A DNA stretch of 5,739 nt from Gammaproteobacteria bacterium UBA4475 (GTDB lineage: Bacteria > Pseudomonadota > Gammaproteobacteria > Pseudomonadales > Azotimanducaceae), in the NCBI GenBank assembly GCA_002389265.1, contig DGOD01000288.1, forward strand, positions 1,758 through 7,496. The letters run 5' to 3'. The notes beneath the pieces are model-generated. The model was given only the letters and a program-made list of their open reading frames with translations, had not been told where the DNA came from and did not search any database. The position numbers were made by a program, and so were the translations under genes. Positions 1 to 5,739 of this stretch are shown here, in pieces (the stretch's first letter is position 1; each line of letters opens with the position of its first letter).

Positions 1-10
1 GTCGTTAAGC

Positions 11-52
11 TGGTCTAAGCCAAGTGGTCTAAGTCAACTGGTCTAAGCCAGC
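11..52. repeat. Three tandem copies of a 14-bp repeat upstream of the amidinohydrolase gene
   Basis: Units at 11-24, 25-38 and 39-52 share TGGTCTAAG[C/T]CA followed by two variable bases, with no spacer between them. The first ten bases of the window (GTCGTTAAGC) look like a decayed further copy, so the array may extend to the left. The last unit runs into the palindrome at 49-70. Position upstream of a start codon suggests protein-binding sites or a small expandable minisatellite; the sequence does not decide between these. Confidence 0.75.
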
Positions 53-70
53 TGAGCTTAAGCTCAGCTG
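49..70. promoter_or_regulatory. Perfect 22-bp palindrome, candidate operator
   Basis: The left half CAGCTGAGCTT (49-59) is followed without spacer by its exact reverse complement AAGCTCAGCTG (60-70). Symmetry breaks at the next flanking bases. It lies immediately 5' of a TATAAC box (71-76), where a -35 element would normally sit, which suits a dimeric regulator acting on the gene at 121. It could instead be the terminator stem of an unseen upstream gene, but no T-run follows. The palindrome is seen directly; the operator role is inferred. Confidence 0.55.
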
Positions 71-76
71 TATAAC
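71..76 (+). promoter_or_regulatory. Candidate -10 box (TATAAC) of the amidinohydrolase gene
   Basis: TATAAC matches the sigma-70 -10 consensus at five of six positions. No convincing TTGACA-like -35 lies 16-18 bp upstream, because that space is filled by the palindrome at 49-70, so the promoter may depend on an activator. Transcription would begin near 83, giving a leader of roughly 40 bases before the GTG start. Confidence 0.35.
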
Positions 77-120
77 AGCAACGCGCAATAATAACCTGCT
101 ATCGAAGGAATCCGTATCTC

Positions 121-1038
121 GTGTCCCTGAATGAATATGACAACCTGACCTGGGTGGCCGTGCGCGACCCCCGTGCTGCTTTTAAAGACGACCCGCGTAT
201 CGACGCGCAATGGCAGCCCCTGCGCTTCCATAGTCGGCCTGATTTTGATGCTGCTATTGTTGAGCACCAAGCCTTTGTTGAATGTCTGACGAATGCCGGC
301 TGCAAAGTAATCTACCTGGAGGATGCTGAGGGTTTGACCCTGGATAGTATTTATACTCGTGATGCGTTGCTGGTTTCCCCAAAAGGACTCATTCTGTGTC
401 ACATGGGTCGACCCACGCGCCGCAGTGAGCCGGCACTCAACAGCGCGCAACTTGCGGCTCAACTAGCCTCGCCGCACTTGCTCCATTCTCGGCAGCATCT
501 GCCATTAACCATCGCCGGTGAGATATACGCCCCGGGCACGCTCGAAGGCGGTGATCTGATCTGGCTGGATGATCATCGTTTGGCGGTAGGGCTTGGCCCG
601 AGAACCAACCAGGCGGGTATTGATCAGCTCAAGCAGATAGTTGGCCCTGATGTGGAAGTCCATGTCGTGCCGCTGCCTGCGCCCACGCATCCAGAGGATG
701 TCTTTCATCTGATGAGCATGATCTCACCGTTAGCCAAAGATCTGGCGTTGATCTACCGGCCGTTGATGCCTGCCAGCTTTCTGCGGTGGTTAACGGCGCT
801 CGGTATCGAGCTGGTAGAAGTGCCCGACGTTGAGTTCCCCACCATGGGCTGTAATGTGCTCGCCACAGCACCGCGGCAAGTGTTGATGCTGGATGGACTC
901 GACCTTACTCGACAGCGCCTGATAGCGGCGGGCTGCCAAGTCACGGTTTATCAAGGCGATCATATCAGTCGTAAGGGTGAGGGCGGACCCACCTGTTTGA
1001 CCCGGCCCTTGGTTCGAAGCATTGACGTCGGTGAATGA
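121..1038 (+). CDS. DDAH/arginine deiminase-superfamily amidinohydrolase
   Basis: This 305-residue cytoplasmic enzyme belongs to the guanidine-modifying superfamily (pentein fold) that includes dimethylarginine dimethylaminohydrolase, arginine deiminase and amidinotransferases. These attack the guanidino carbon of arginine-like substrates through a cysteine. Visible motifs in order are YTRD (78-81), GTLEGGD (139-145, catalytic acid region), RTN (161-163), FHLMS with the likely catalytic His196, MGCNVL (242-247) and GGPTCLTRP with the likely nucleophile Cys292. Length and motif spacing suit an intact COG1834-type DDAH-like protein. The start is GTG: GAAGGA at 104-109 serves as ribosome site with a slightly long 11-base gap, and an in-frame stop at 73-75 with no other good start between supports it. 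Human DDAH has VED where this protein has TRD, as in arginine deiminase, so dimethylarginine as substrate is not assured. Family assignment is firm, the exact reaction uncertain. Confidence 0.88.
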   Translation: MSLNEYDNLTWVAVRDPRAAFKDDPRIDAQWQPLRFHSRPDFDAAIVEHQAFVECLTNAGCKVIYLEDAEGLTLDSIYTRDALLVSPKGLILCHMGRPTRRSEPALNSAQLAAQLASPHLLHSRQHLPLTIAGEIYAPGTLEGGDLIWLDDHRLAVGLGPRTNQAGIDQLKQIVGPDVEVHVVPLPAPTHPEDVFHLMSMISPLAKDLALIYRPLMPASFLRWLTALGIELVEVPDVEFPTMGCNVLATAPRQVLMLDGLDLTRQRLIAAGCQVTVYQGDHISRKGEGGPTCLTRPLVRSIDVGE

Positions 1039-1042
1039 TTGC

Positions 1043-1079
1043 CTCGAAGGGTGACGACGACCTATCGAGCAACATTTTT
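1043..1079 (+). terminator. Weak candidate terminator after the amidinohydrolase gene
   Basis: CTCGA (1043-1047) plus AGG (1048-1050) can pair with CCT (1061-1063) and TCGAG (1065-1069), with one bulged A at 1064 and a ten-base loop. Five T residues follow at 1075-1079, five bases after the stem. The placement four bases after the stop codon is right for an intrinsic terminator, but the bulge and the gap before the T-run make it weak. Confidence 0.33.
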
Positions 1080-1085
1080 GGCTAG

Positions 1086-1113
1086 TTGAATTGAGCAGGG
1101 TGATGATGACAAT
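1086..1113 (+). promoter_or_regulatory. Candidate sigma-70 promoter for the nitroreductase gene
   Basis: TTGAAT (1086-1091) and GACAAT (1108-1113) are 16 bp apart, each matching four of six consensus bases. They lie about 50 bp before the ATG at 1163, in a gap with no other good candidate. A match this loose is expected often by chance. Confidence 0.22.
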
Positions 1114-1162
1114 GCTGCGGCCCGCGCGCTAGTATGCTGCCTTTTAAAACAACAGGTATGCC

Positions 1163-1831
1163 ATGACAGATATGACGCTTGAAGAAGCCGTGCGCGCTCG
1201 CCGTTCAGTACGTGGGTTTTTGCCGAAGCCGGTGCCAAAGGCCTTGATGACCCAGGTTTTTGAGCTGGCCCAATGGGCCCCGTCAGGCACCAACGTGCAA
1301 CCCTGGCAAGTATGCGTCGCCTCAGGCGCGACTCGTGATGCGCTAAGAGAAACTTTTATGCAGCGAGTGAGGGCCAAGGAGCCGGCCACGCCCGACTATT
1401 CTGACGGCCGTATCGCCGAGCAATATCGTGGCCGCCGACGTGAGTGCGCGCGGGTACTTTTCAACGCGATGGGCATTGACTGGGAAGACAAGCCGGGTCG
1501 TGCTGCCGCGAGCTTTCGCAATTTCGAGATGTTTGATGCACCCCATATGGCATTTTTGTGTATGGATGATGTTTTTGGTAAGCAGTCTGCAGCCGATGTT
1601 GGGATGTATACACAAACCCTAATGCTGGCGCTGACAGCACATGGCCTGGCTTCCTGCGCCCAAGGTACCATGGCACATTATCCGGATGTGGTGCGTGACA
1701 CCTTCAACCTTGGTCCAGAAATAAAAGTCCTGTTCGGTCTCGGCTTTGGCTATGAAGATGTAAGTGTGCCCGCCAATACCGCCCGCACCACTAGAGCGCC
1801 GTTGGCAGAGACAGTGACATTCTTGAGTTAG
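1163..1831 (+). CDS. Nitroreductase-family FMN-dependent oxidoreductase
   Basis: This 222-residue protein covers a whole nitroreductase fold. Family members form homodimers that bind FMN at the subunit interface and use NAD(P)H to reduce nitroaromatics, quinones or enones. Seen here: RRSVRGF (13-19), where the arginine and serine side chains contact the flavin phosphate; APSGTNVQPW (39-48), the classic second FMN segment; the DAPHMAFLCMD strand (125-135); ADVGMYTQTLMLAL (144-157), the dimer helix; GLASCAQG (161-168); and GLGFGYED (192-199) near the C-terminus. The pattern leans to the nitrobenzoate reductase (PnbA/NfnB-like) subgroup. AACAGGT (1151-1157) gives a ribosome site six bases before ATG 1163; a second in-frame ATG at 1172 is less well placed. 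It begins 124 bp after the amidinohydrolase gene, so it is probably transcribed separately. The physiological substrate cannot be read from sequence. Confidence 0.92.
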   Translation: MTDMTLEEAVRARRSVRGFLPKPVPKALMTQVFELAQWAPSGTNVQPWQVCVASGATRDALRETFMQRVRAKEPATPDYSDGRIAEQYRGRRRECARVLFNAMGIDWEDKPGRAAASFRNFEMFDAPHMAFLCMDDVFGKQSAADVGMYTQTLMLALTAHGLASCAQGTMAHYPDVVRDTFNLGPEIKVLFGLGFGYEDVSVPANTARTTRAPLAETVTFLS

Positions 1832-1889
1832 AATGACGAGCATGGCAGGGTCAGTATGGCAGAGTCTTGTCCCAAGTCTCTGTTACTGT

Positions 1890-1975
1890 CCTGACAGGCG
1901 ACCTCGTTAATAGTTTTCGGCTAGACGACACCTGACATGCCTCGTTGGTTGAAAATTAAGCCTAGATCGTCTAGC
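1890..1975. repeat. Degenerate ~41-bp tandem duplication carrying a 9-bp inverted repeat
   Basis: In the gap before the MAPEG gene, CCTGACA occurs at 1890-1896 and 1931-1937, CTCGTT at 1903-1908 and 1941-1946, and CTAGA at 1921-1925 and 1962-1966, in the same order, as if a unit of about 41 bp had duplicated and drifted. Separately, GCTAGACGA (1920-1928) is the exact reverse complement of TCGTCTAGC (1967-1975), and CTAGA-TCG-TCTAG (1962-1974) can form a local hairpin. The shared words are real; common origin is inferred. Confidence 0.4.
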
Positions 1976-2058
1976 TTATGACGAAGTGGCTATTCATCAC
2001 TGAAGGTTGTCCGGCGAAGACGATAACGTGAATTAATTGATCATTACGGGAGCGCACT

Positions 2059-2454
2059 ATGACGATCGAACTACAAATGCTGATACTCACGGCTGTTTTT
2101 ACAGCTGTACTTTGGGTGCCTTATATTCTTTGTCACATATTGCGTTACGGACCTGTGCAGGCCTTGTCTTATGCGGCAGATGGCAAACCCCTGCCGGGTT
2201 GGGCGGCACGACTCAAGAAAGCCCACGGCAATGCTGTCGAAAATCTACCGATCTTTGCCATAGCGATTTTGGTTGCTCACGTGTTGAGCATTTCCACGCC
2301 AGTGACTGTATTCGCGGCGCAGACCTACTTGGTTGCCCGGATCCTGCATGCAGTGGGCTATGCGTCAAATCTGCCGCTGGCGCGTACCCTGACCTTCGCT
2401 GCAGGCTTGATCGCGACATTGGCGATTTTCCAGGAAATTTTGGTCGCCGTGTAG
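2059..2454 (+). CDS. MAPEG-family integral membrane protein
   Basis: This 131-residue protein matches the MAPEG family (membrane-associated proteins in eicosanoid and glutathione metabolism), whose members are four-helix proteins that usually trimerise and, where characterised, use glutathione on lipophilic electrophiles or peroxides. Hydrophobic segments run at about 6-28, 63-79, 81-99 and 108-130. The family signature is RLKKAHGNAVENLPIF (51-66), containing the conserved AHxNxxEN core between helices 1 and 2; the next helix pair holds ARILHAVGYASN (93-104). Full family length, no signal peptide, expected in the inner membrane. CGGGAG at 2047-2052 is a strong ribosome site six bases before the ATG. 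The 227-bp upstream gap suggests its own promoter, although I see no convincing one. Bacterial members are mostly uncharacterised, so an enzymatic role in detoxification is inferred. Confidence 0.9.
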   Translation: MTIELQMLILTAVFTAVLWVPYILCHILRYGPVQALSYAADGKPLPGWAARLKKAHGNAVENLPIFAIAILVAHVLSISTPVTVFAAQTYLVARILHAVGYASNLPLARTLTFAAGLIATLAIFQEILVAV

Positions 2455-2673
2455 TAACCAAAATGACCGATTGTTGTGTGAGACCGGCGGTTGAGGTGCA
2501 GCGTCAATGGGTCGGTGCATCACAGGCTATATCTGTATGCTCACACTTCAGTCTCACCACGATCTATGTTGTAGCGATAACGTTGCAGGTGATTTCAGCA
2601 CGACTTAAACCCCGCTAAGTCAGCCTGATGTTGAAGTCGATGCTTGGAAATCAGCGGTAAATTGCTGGTGATG

Positions 2674-2714
2674 TAGCGCCTTTTTGGTCCTCACGAAGTA
2701 CCAGGCTGGCGCTA
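2674..2714. terminator. Inverted repeat between converging genes, possible weak bidirectional terminator
   Basis: TAGCGCC (2674-2680) is the exact reverse complement of GGCGCTA (2708-2714), and inside it TGGT (2685-2688) pairs with ACCA (2700-2703) around an eleven-base loop. The right arm contains the TAG stop of the carrier gene, read on the minus strand. The T-run at 2681-2685 lies inside the structure rather than after it, so it does not fit the standard intrinsic terminator. The rest of the 2455-2711 gap shows no gene I can support. Confidence 0.3.
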
Positions 2715-4079
2715 AACCAGTGACCGTCTCGTCATCACCGTCAACGCGATGGCGCCTGCCAGAAAGGTACCGATATACACGAGGCTGATGGTTCCGAGGC
2801 CAAAGCTTGGTAGCACTGGCGCCATCAGGGTCAAAATGTGAAAGCCAAGTACCAGGATAGCAACGTTAAAAAATGCCAGTTCCTTGGCGATGGGCGTGCT
2901 CAGGTCAGGGTCTAGAATCCGCAGCAATAATAAGCCACTGCCCGTGGAACCCGTACAGCAGCCAAAGATCGTTACCGCCCTTTCAACGCTATAGTTTTTC
3001 AGCAGGCGGGCAAAGCCAAAGCACAACAGCGCCGTGGTCACTGCAATCGCGATGCAAGTCAGGATGATTGGCAGCAGATAAGCGCTGAGTAGCGAAAACT
3101 GGATGCTCATGAGGGTGGCCACCACCATTAAGTCCACCGACGTACCCGTAATGCGTTTCTGAGTGTCGTTATCAATCAGGTGCCCCCAGCCGAGACGGTC
3201 AATGCCCGCCCGCAGCAGCACGCAAACAATCAAGCCATGAAAGAAGAACAAGTTGTGGCTGAAGATCAGTCCGAGATTCACGCCGCCCAACTGCCATGTG
3301 TTGGCGAAAGGTTGGATGAACGCCAGGTACTGATCGGTGAGCACATAAGCCAAGCCTAAAATCGCCAGATGAAACGTCAGGGAATCGACATTCGCCGCAT
3401 GGGTCACTTGAGTGCCAGCCGAGACTTTAGATGCAGGTTGCATGATGCCCTTAAGAAACTCCTCATCAATGCGTGCAGTCTTGTTGGCATGGCTGCCGCG
3501 CCGAATCGCCTGCCGTGCCATGGGAACACCCACTACAAAGGCGACAAGAAATCCCGCCGAGGCATAGATCAGGCCGAAGTCTACCGCATGTTGAATGCCC
3601 AGGGCGCTCTCCCAGATGCCACCCAGGGCCAGCGCCTGGCCTGGTCCTTGCGTGAATCCGTGGGTGGCAATCATGCCGAGAAAATACGACAAATCACCCC
3701 CAGTGAGGTAGTTGTAAAGTACGATGACGACTAGACCTACCATAGCCTGCATCACGAGGCTCATAACCCAAATCACGGCCAGCCAGCTGCCACCGGCGAC
3801 CACGGAAGGTGCCTTGTCCACTCGTGGGTCGCTGCCCGTGAGCACCAATGACATAAAGCTCAAGGTGAAACAATGGAAGGCAAAGACGGTGAAGTCGCTG
3901 TTGATCAAACCAAAGGACAGATCAAGATTTATTAACGCGAAACCCAGCAGGCCAGCGATCAGGCTTGCCGGCACCAGTGCCGACTGGATCCAGGTAAAGC
4001 GGGCTCGTAAGCCGACACCCGTCAGAATCAGGCTGACCATAAAGGCAAAGGCAATAACGCCAGGAAATGTGGCTGCCAT
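2712..4079 (-). CDS. Sodium:glutamate symporter (ESS/GltS)-like carrier
   Basis: A 455-residue, very hydrophobic protein with about a dozen membrane segments and a central polar loop near 187-232. It resembles the ESS family, where GltS takes up glutamate with sodium across the inner membrane. ESS carriers have two similar halves, each with a glycine-rich re-entrant loop; matching features here are THGFTQGPGQALALG (139-153) and GCCTGSTGSGLLLLRILDPD (373-392). A GTSVDLMVVATLMSIQ helix (312-327) resembles the conserved helix after the central domain. It is longer than E. coli GltS (about 400 residues), and the divergent loops mean glutamate should not be assumed as substrate. AGGA (plus-strand TCCT at 4089-4092) lies nine bases before the ATG. 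The gene starts 15 bp after the amidase stop, so the two are almost certainly co-transcribed and the carrier may import the amidase substrate or export its product. Confidence 0.78.
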   Translation of the reverse strand: MAATFPGVIAFAFMVSLILTGVGLRARFTWIQSALVPASLIAGLLGFALINLDLSFGLINSDFTVFAFHCFTLSFMSLVLTGSDPRVDKAPSVVAGGSWLAVIWVMSLVMQAMVGLVVIVLYNYLTGGDLSYFLGMIATHGFTQGPGQALALGGIWESALGIQHAVDFGLIYASAGFLVAFVVGVPMARQAIRRGSHANKTARIDEEFLKGIMQPASKVSAGTQVTHAANVDSLTFHLAILGLAYVLTDQYLAFIQPFANTWQLGGVNLGLIFSHNLFFFHGLIVCVLLRAGIDRLGWGHLIDNDTQKRITGTSVDLMVVATLMSIQFSLLSAYLLPIILTCIAIAVTTALLCFGFARLLKNYSVERAVTIFGCCTGSTGSGLLLLRILDPDLSTPIAKELAFFNVAILVLGFHILTLMAPVLPSFGLGTISLVYIGTFLAGAIALTVMTRRSLV

Positions 4080-4094
4080 AATTGTTAATCCTGT

Positions 4095-5588
4095 TTACAC
4101 ATTGAAGGGGGTTACTCTGCCCTCGGTGCGGCAGGTTGACGTTGTGCGGCGTAACACATCGAAGTTCGGCGTTGGTTGCGCCAGTATAGATACGCTAGCG
4201 AAATACTGCTCCAGTGCCTTGGCTGCGCTCAGTAACCGCTGGTCTGAATACATGGCCCCGACCACTTGGATACCAAATGGCGTGCCCTGCTCGTCCAGGC
4301 CGCAAGGTAGTGCCACCACCGGGTGACCGACGACTGTCAATGACGAGGTCAGCGCTAGCCAGGCCATGTAGTTTTCCACCGGCTTGGCATCAATCTGCTG
4401 TGGGTTCAGTTGCTGCCAAGGAAACGGTGGAATGCTGACCCCGGGGCAGAGCACCAGGTCATAGTCGTCAAAGATGCTGCGAAATGCTTGGAATAGTGCC
4501 ATCTGTCGGCGTCGGGCGCTGGCAATAGCTGCCATGGGGGTTGTCAGAGCAGACCGATAGGTTGCCTGGATATTCGGATTGAAGCCTGCATCCCAGCTGC
4601 TGGCCTGATCAATATACTGGGTTACAAACAGGTCCTGGCGCACGTGCCAGTCCACGTCAGGTGCATCCGTCAGGTCGATGTTATGCCAGTCACAGGTACC
4701 GAACTGAGGCGCAATCAGGTTCATCCTGTCCGTGAAAGTGCGCCGAATAGTCTCAGATACCAGCACACCACCCAGATCTGCCGTCACCGCCACTCGCAAG
4801 CCGCTGAGGTCGACATCATCAAGCTGCGCCAAGTGATTGGCGTCCAACGGAAAAGCCATGGGGTCCAGGCTGGCATTGGCGTCGCGCTGGGCGATCACAG
4901 ACAGCAGTAGGGCGACATCACTCACTGACCTCGCCATGGGGCCCTGGACGCTATAATTAGTCTGGAGGGTCGAACGACCTTCATTGGGAACAACGCCGGG
5001 CGTGGCACGATAACCAACAACGCCGCAGTAGCAGGCTGGAATACGTAAGCTGCCACCATGATCAGACCCTGTGGCCAGCGGCGCCATGTGGGTAGCGACG
5101 GCGACGGCCGAGCCGCCAGACGATCCGCCGCAGGTCAAATCAGGGTTGTAGGGATTGCCTGTTGCACCGAACAAGCGGTTGACCGTATTGGCGCCGATGC
5201 TGGACTCGGGAATATTGGTCTTGCCGACAATGATGCCGCCCGCCTCACGAATACGCTGCACAATGCCTGCATCCGCTTCTGGAATGTTGTCCGCATAGGC
5301 CGCAGAGCCATAAGTTGTGCGGATACCGCGAGTAGCCTGGATATCCTTGATAGCGATCGGTAGACCGTGGAGTGGGCCCAACTCGTCGCCCCGGTTGGCG
5401 GCCTGCGTCGCCAACTGTGCTTGTTCTCGGGCCCGGTCATAGACGCGAGTAATCATGGCATTGACCACGGGGTCGACTTGCTCGATCTGCGCGATACAGC
5501 TTTCCAGCAGCGCATCGGGCGTCAATTCGCCCTGCCTGATCATTCTAATCGCATCGGTGGCATTCAGCGCCGAGGGTCGCTCGCTCAT
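4095..5588 (-). CDS. Amidase-signature family hydrolase
   Basis: This serine hydrolase cleaves a carboxamide to acid plus ammonia or amine; the family includes aliphatic and aryl amidases, GatA and fatty-acid amide hydrolase. Numbering from ATG 5624, the triad is Lys93 in LPIAIKD, the cis-Ser168 in CGGSSGGS (165-172) and nucleophile Ser192 in GSDHGGSLRIPA (186-197). The 24-residue gap between the serines equals that of fatty-acid amide hydrolase. QGPMARSVSD (227-236) and the C-terminal GxPFGIQVVG (447-456) are also typical. I prefer the ATG at 5588 (497 residues, MSERP) because ACAGGT precedes it at normal spacing, whereas the ATG at 5624 (509 residues) has no ribosome site. No GatB or GatC gene is adjacent and the protein is followed by a carrier gene, which argues for a catabolic amidase rather than GatA. 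No signal peptide is evident, so it is cytoplasmic. Substrate unknown. Confidence 0.9.
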   Translation of the reverse strand: MSERPSALNATDAIRMIRQGELTPDALLESCIAQIEQVDPVVNAMITRVYDRAREQAQLATQAANRGDELGPLHGLPIAIKDIQATRGIRTTYGSAAYADNIPEADAGIVQRIREAGGIIVGKTNIPESSIGANTVNRLFGATGNPYNPDLTCGGSSGGSAVAVATHMAPLATGSDHGGSLRIPACYCGVVGYRATPGVVPNEGRSTLQTNYSVQGPMARSVSDVALLLSVIAQRDANASLDPMAFPLDANHLAQLDDVDLSGLRVAVTADLGGVLVSETIRRTFTDRMNLIAPQFGTCDWHNIDLTDAPDVDWHVRQDLFVTQYIDQASSWDAGFNPNIQATYRSALTTPMAAIASARRRQMALFQAFRSIFDDYDLVLCPGVSIPPFPWQQLNPQQIDAKPVENYMAWLALTSSLTVVGHPVVALPCGLDEQGTPFGIQVVGAMYSDQRLLSAAKALEQYFASVSILAQPTPNFDVLRRTTSTCRTEGRVTPFNV

Positions 5589-5702
5589 ATCTACCTGTTT
5601 TACAGTGCTGTCAGCCTGCAACATACCACTGTGACGGCCCGTTGTGCCAATTGACTTCGTGGCCAGGCGTGACTAGTCTCGATCAATGTATCAACTACTT
5701 GA

Positions 5703-5739
5703 AATAGAACGGGTGAATAGAACGGATAAATAGAACGGA
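5703..5739. repeat. 13-bp tandem repeat, truncated by the window end
   Basis: Units begin at 5703, 5716 and 5729 (the last only 11 bases before the sequence ends), all sharing AATAGAACGG followed by GTG, ATA and A. Read on the minus strand, the direction of the amidase gene, the core is CCGTTCTATT. The array lies about 115 bp upstream of the preferred amidase start and may hold binding sites for a regulator or be a minisatellite. Between it and the gene (5589-5702) I see no convincing sigma-70 promoter. Confidence 0.7.

Noticed and set aside
64..462. Open - strand frame of 132 codons opposite the start of the amidinohydrolase gene
   Set aside because: It has no domain resemblance and overlaps both the palindrome and a gene with all expected catalytic motifs.
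2421..2448. GGCGA...TCGCC hairpin with inner TTCC/GGAA near the end of the MAPEG gene
   Set aside because: It lies inside the coding sequence, has several internal loops and no following T-run, so it is probably coincidental.
2476..2557. Two 7-bp inverted matches (GTGTGAG/CTCACAC and GTGAGAC/GTCTCAC) after the MAPEG gene
   Set aside because: They lie 57-66 bases apart, compete for the same left arm and have no T-run; 7-bp matches over this distance occur readily by chance.
2037..2618. Open + strand frame of 193 codons covering the MAPEG gene in another frame
   Set aside because: It overlaps the whole of the well-supported MAPEG gene, starts at a TTG with no ribosome site, is unusually cysteine-rich and resembles no family I know; it is a shadow frame.
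3724..4326. Open + strand frame of 200 codons antisense to the carrier and amidase
   Set aside because: It is antisense to two genes with clear family motifs, including their junction. Its low-complexity K/R/T-rich translation has no recognisable domain.
4095..5588. Possible GatA subunit of the tRNA-dependent amidotransferase
   Set aside because: No gatB or gatC neighbour, and the gene is paired with a carrier; a stand-alone catabolic amidase fits better.

Overview
The window looks like a piece of a proteobacterial chromosome, most likely from a free-living, possibly marine, gammaproteobacterium. That assignment rests only on general protein character, moderately GC-rich coding sequence and Shine-Dalgarno-type starts; no taxonomic marker gene is present. 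It carries five complete, intact protein genes and no RNA gene, insertion sequence, CRISPR array or phage gene that I can recognise.

Left part (1-2454, + strand): three separately spaced genes. A short array of 14-bp repeats runs into a perfect 22-bp palindrome, which directly abuts a TATAAC -10-like box. This precedes a GTG-started amidinohydrolase of the dimethylarginine dimethylaminohydrolase (DDAH)/arginine deiminase superfamily (121-1038). Next come an FMN-dependent nitroreductase-family oxidoreductase (1163-1831) and a small four-helix MAPEG-family membrane protein (2059-2454). The gaps of 124 and 227 bp, the first holding a weak hairpin plus T-run, suggest separate transcription units rather than one operon.

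Right part (5588-2712, - strand): a two-gene operon. An amidase-signature hydrolase with a complete Ser-cisSer-Lys triad is followed after 15 bp by a 12-helix-type carrier resembling the sodium:glutamate symporter (ESS/GltS) family. It converges on the MAPEG gene across a 257-bp gap with no evident coding content. Upstream of the amidase, at the window edge, is a 13-bp tandem repeat (AATAGAACGG core) cut off by the end of the sequence.

How the genes may work together: the amidase-carrier pair reads as uptake of an anionic or amino-acid-like amide followed by cytoplasmic hydrolysis. The amidinohydrolase also releases nitrogen from a guanidino or amidino compound, so the window may be a small nitrogen-scavenging neighbourhood; this link is inference. 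The nitroreductase and MAPEG protein fit xenobiotic or redox detoxification. I see no clear undescribed multi-gene system. The most unusual items are the two repeat structures placed upstream of the two nitrogen-hydrolase genes, and the deiminase-like TRD motif in the amidinohydrolase.
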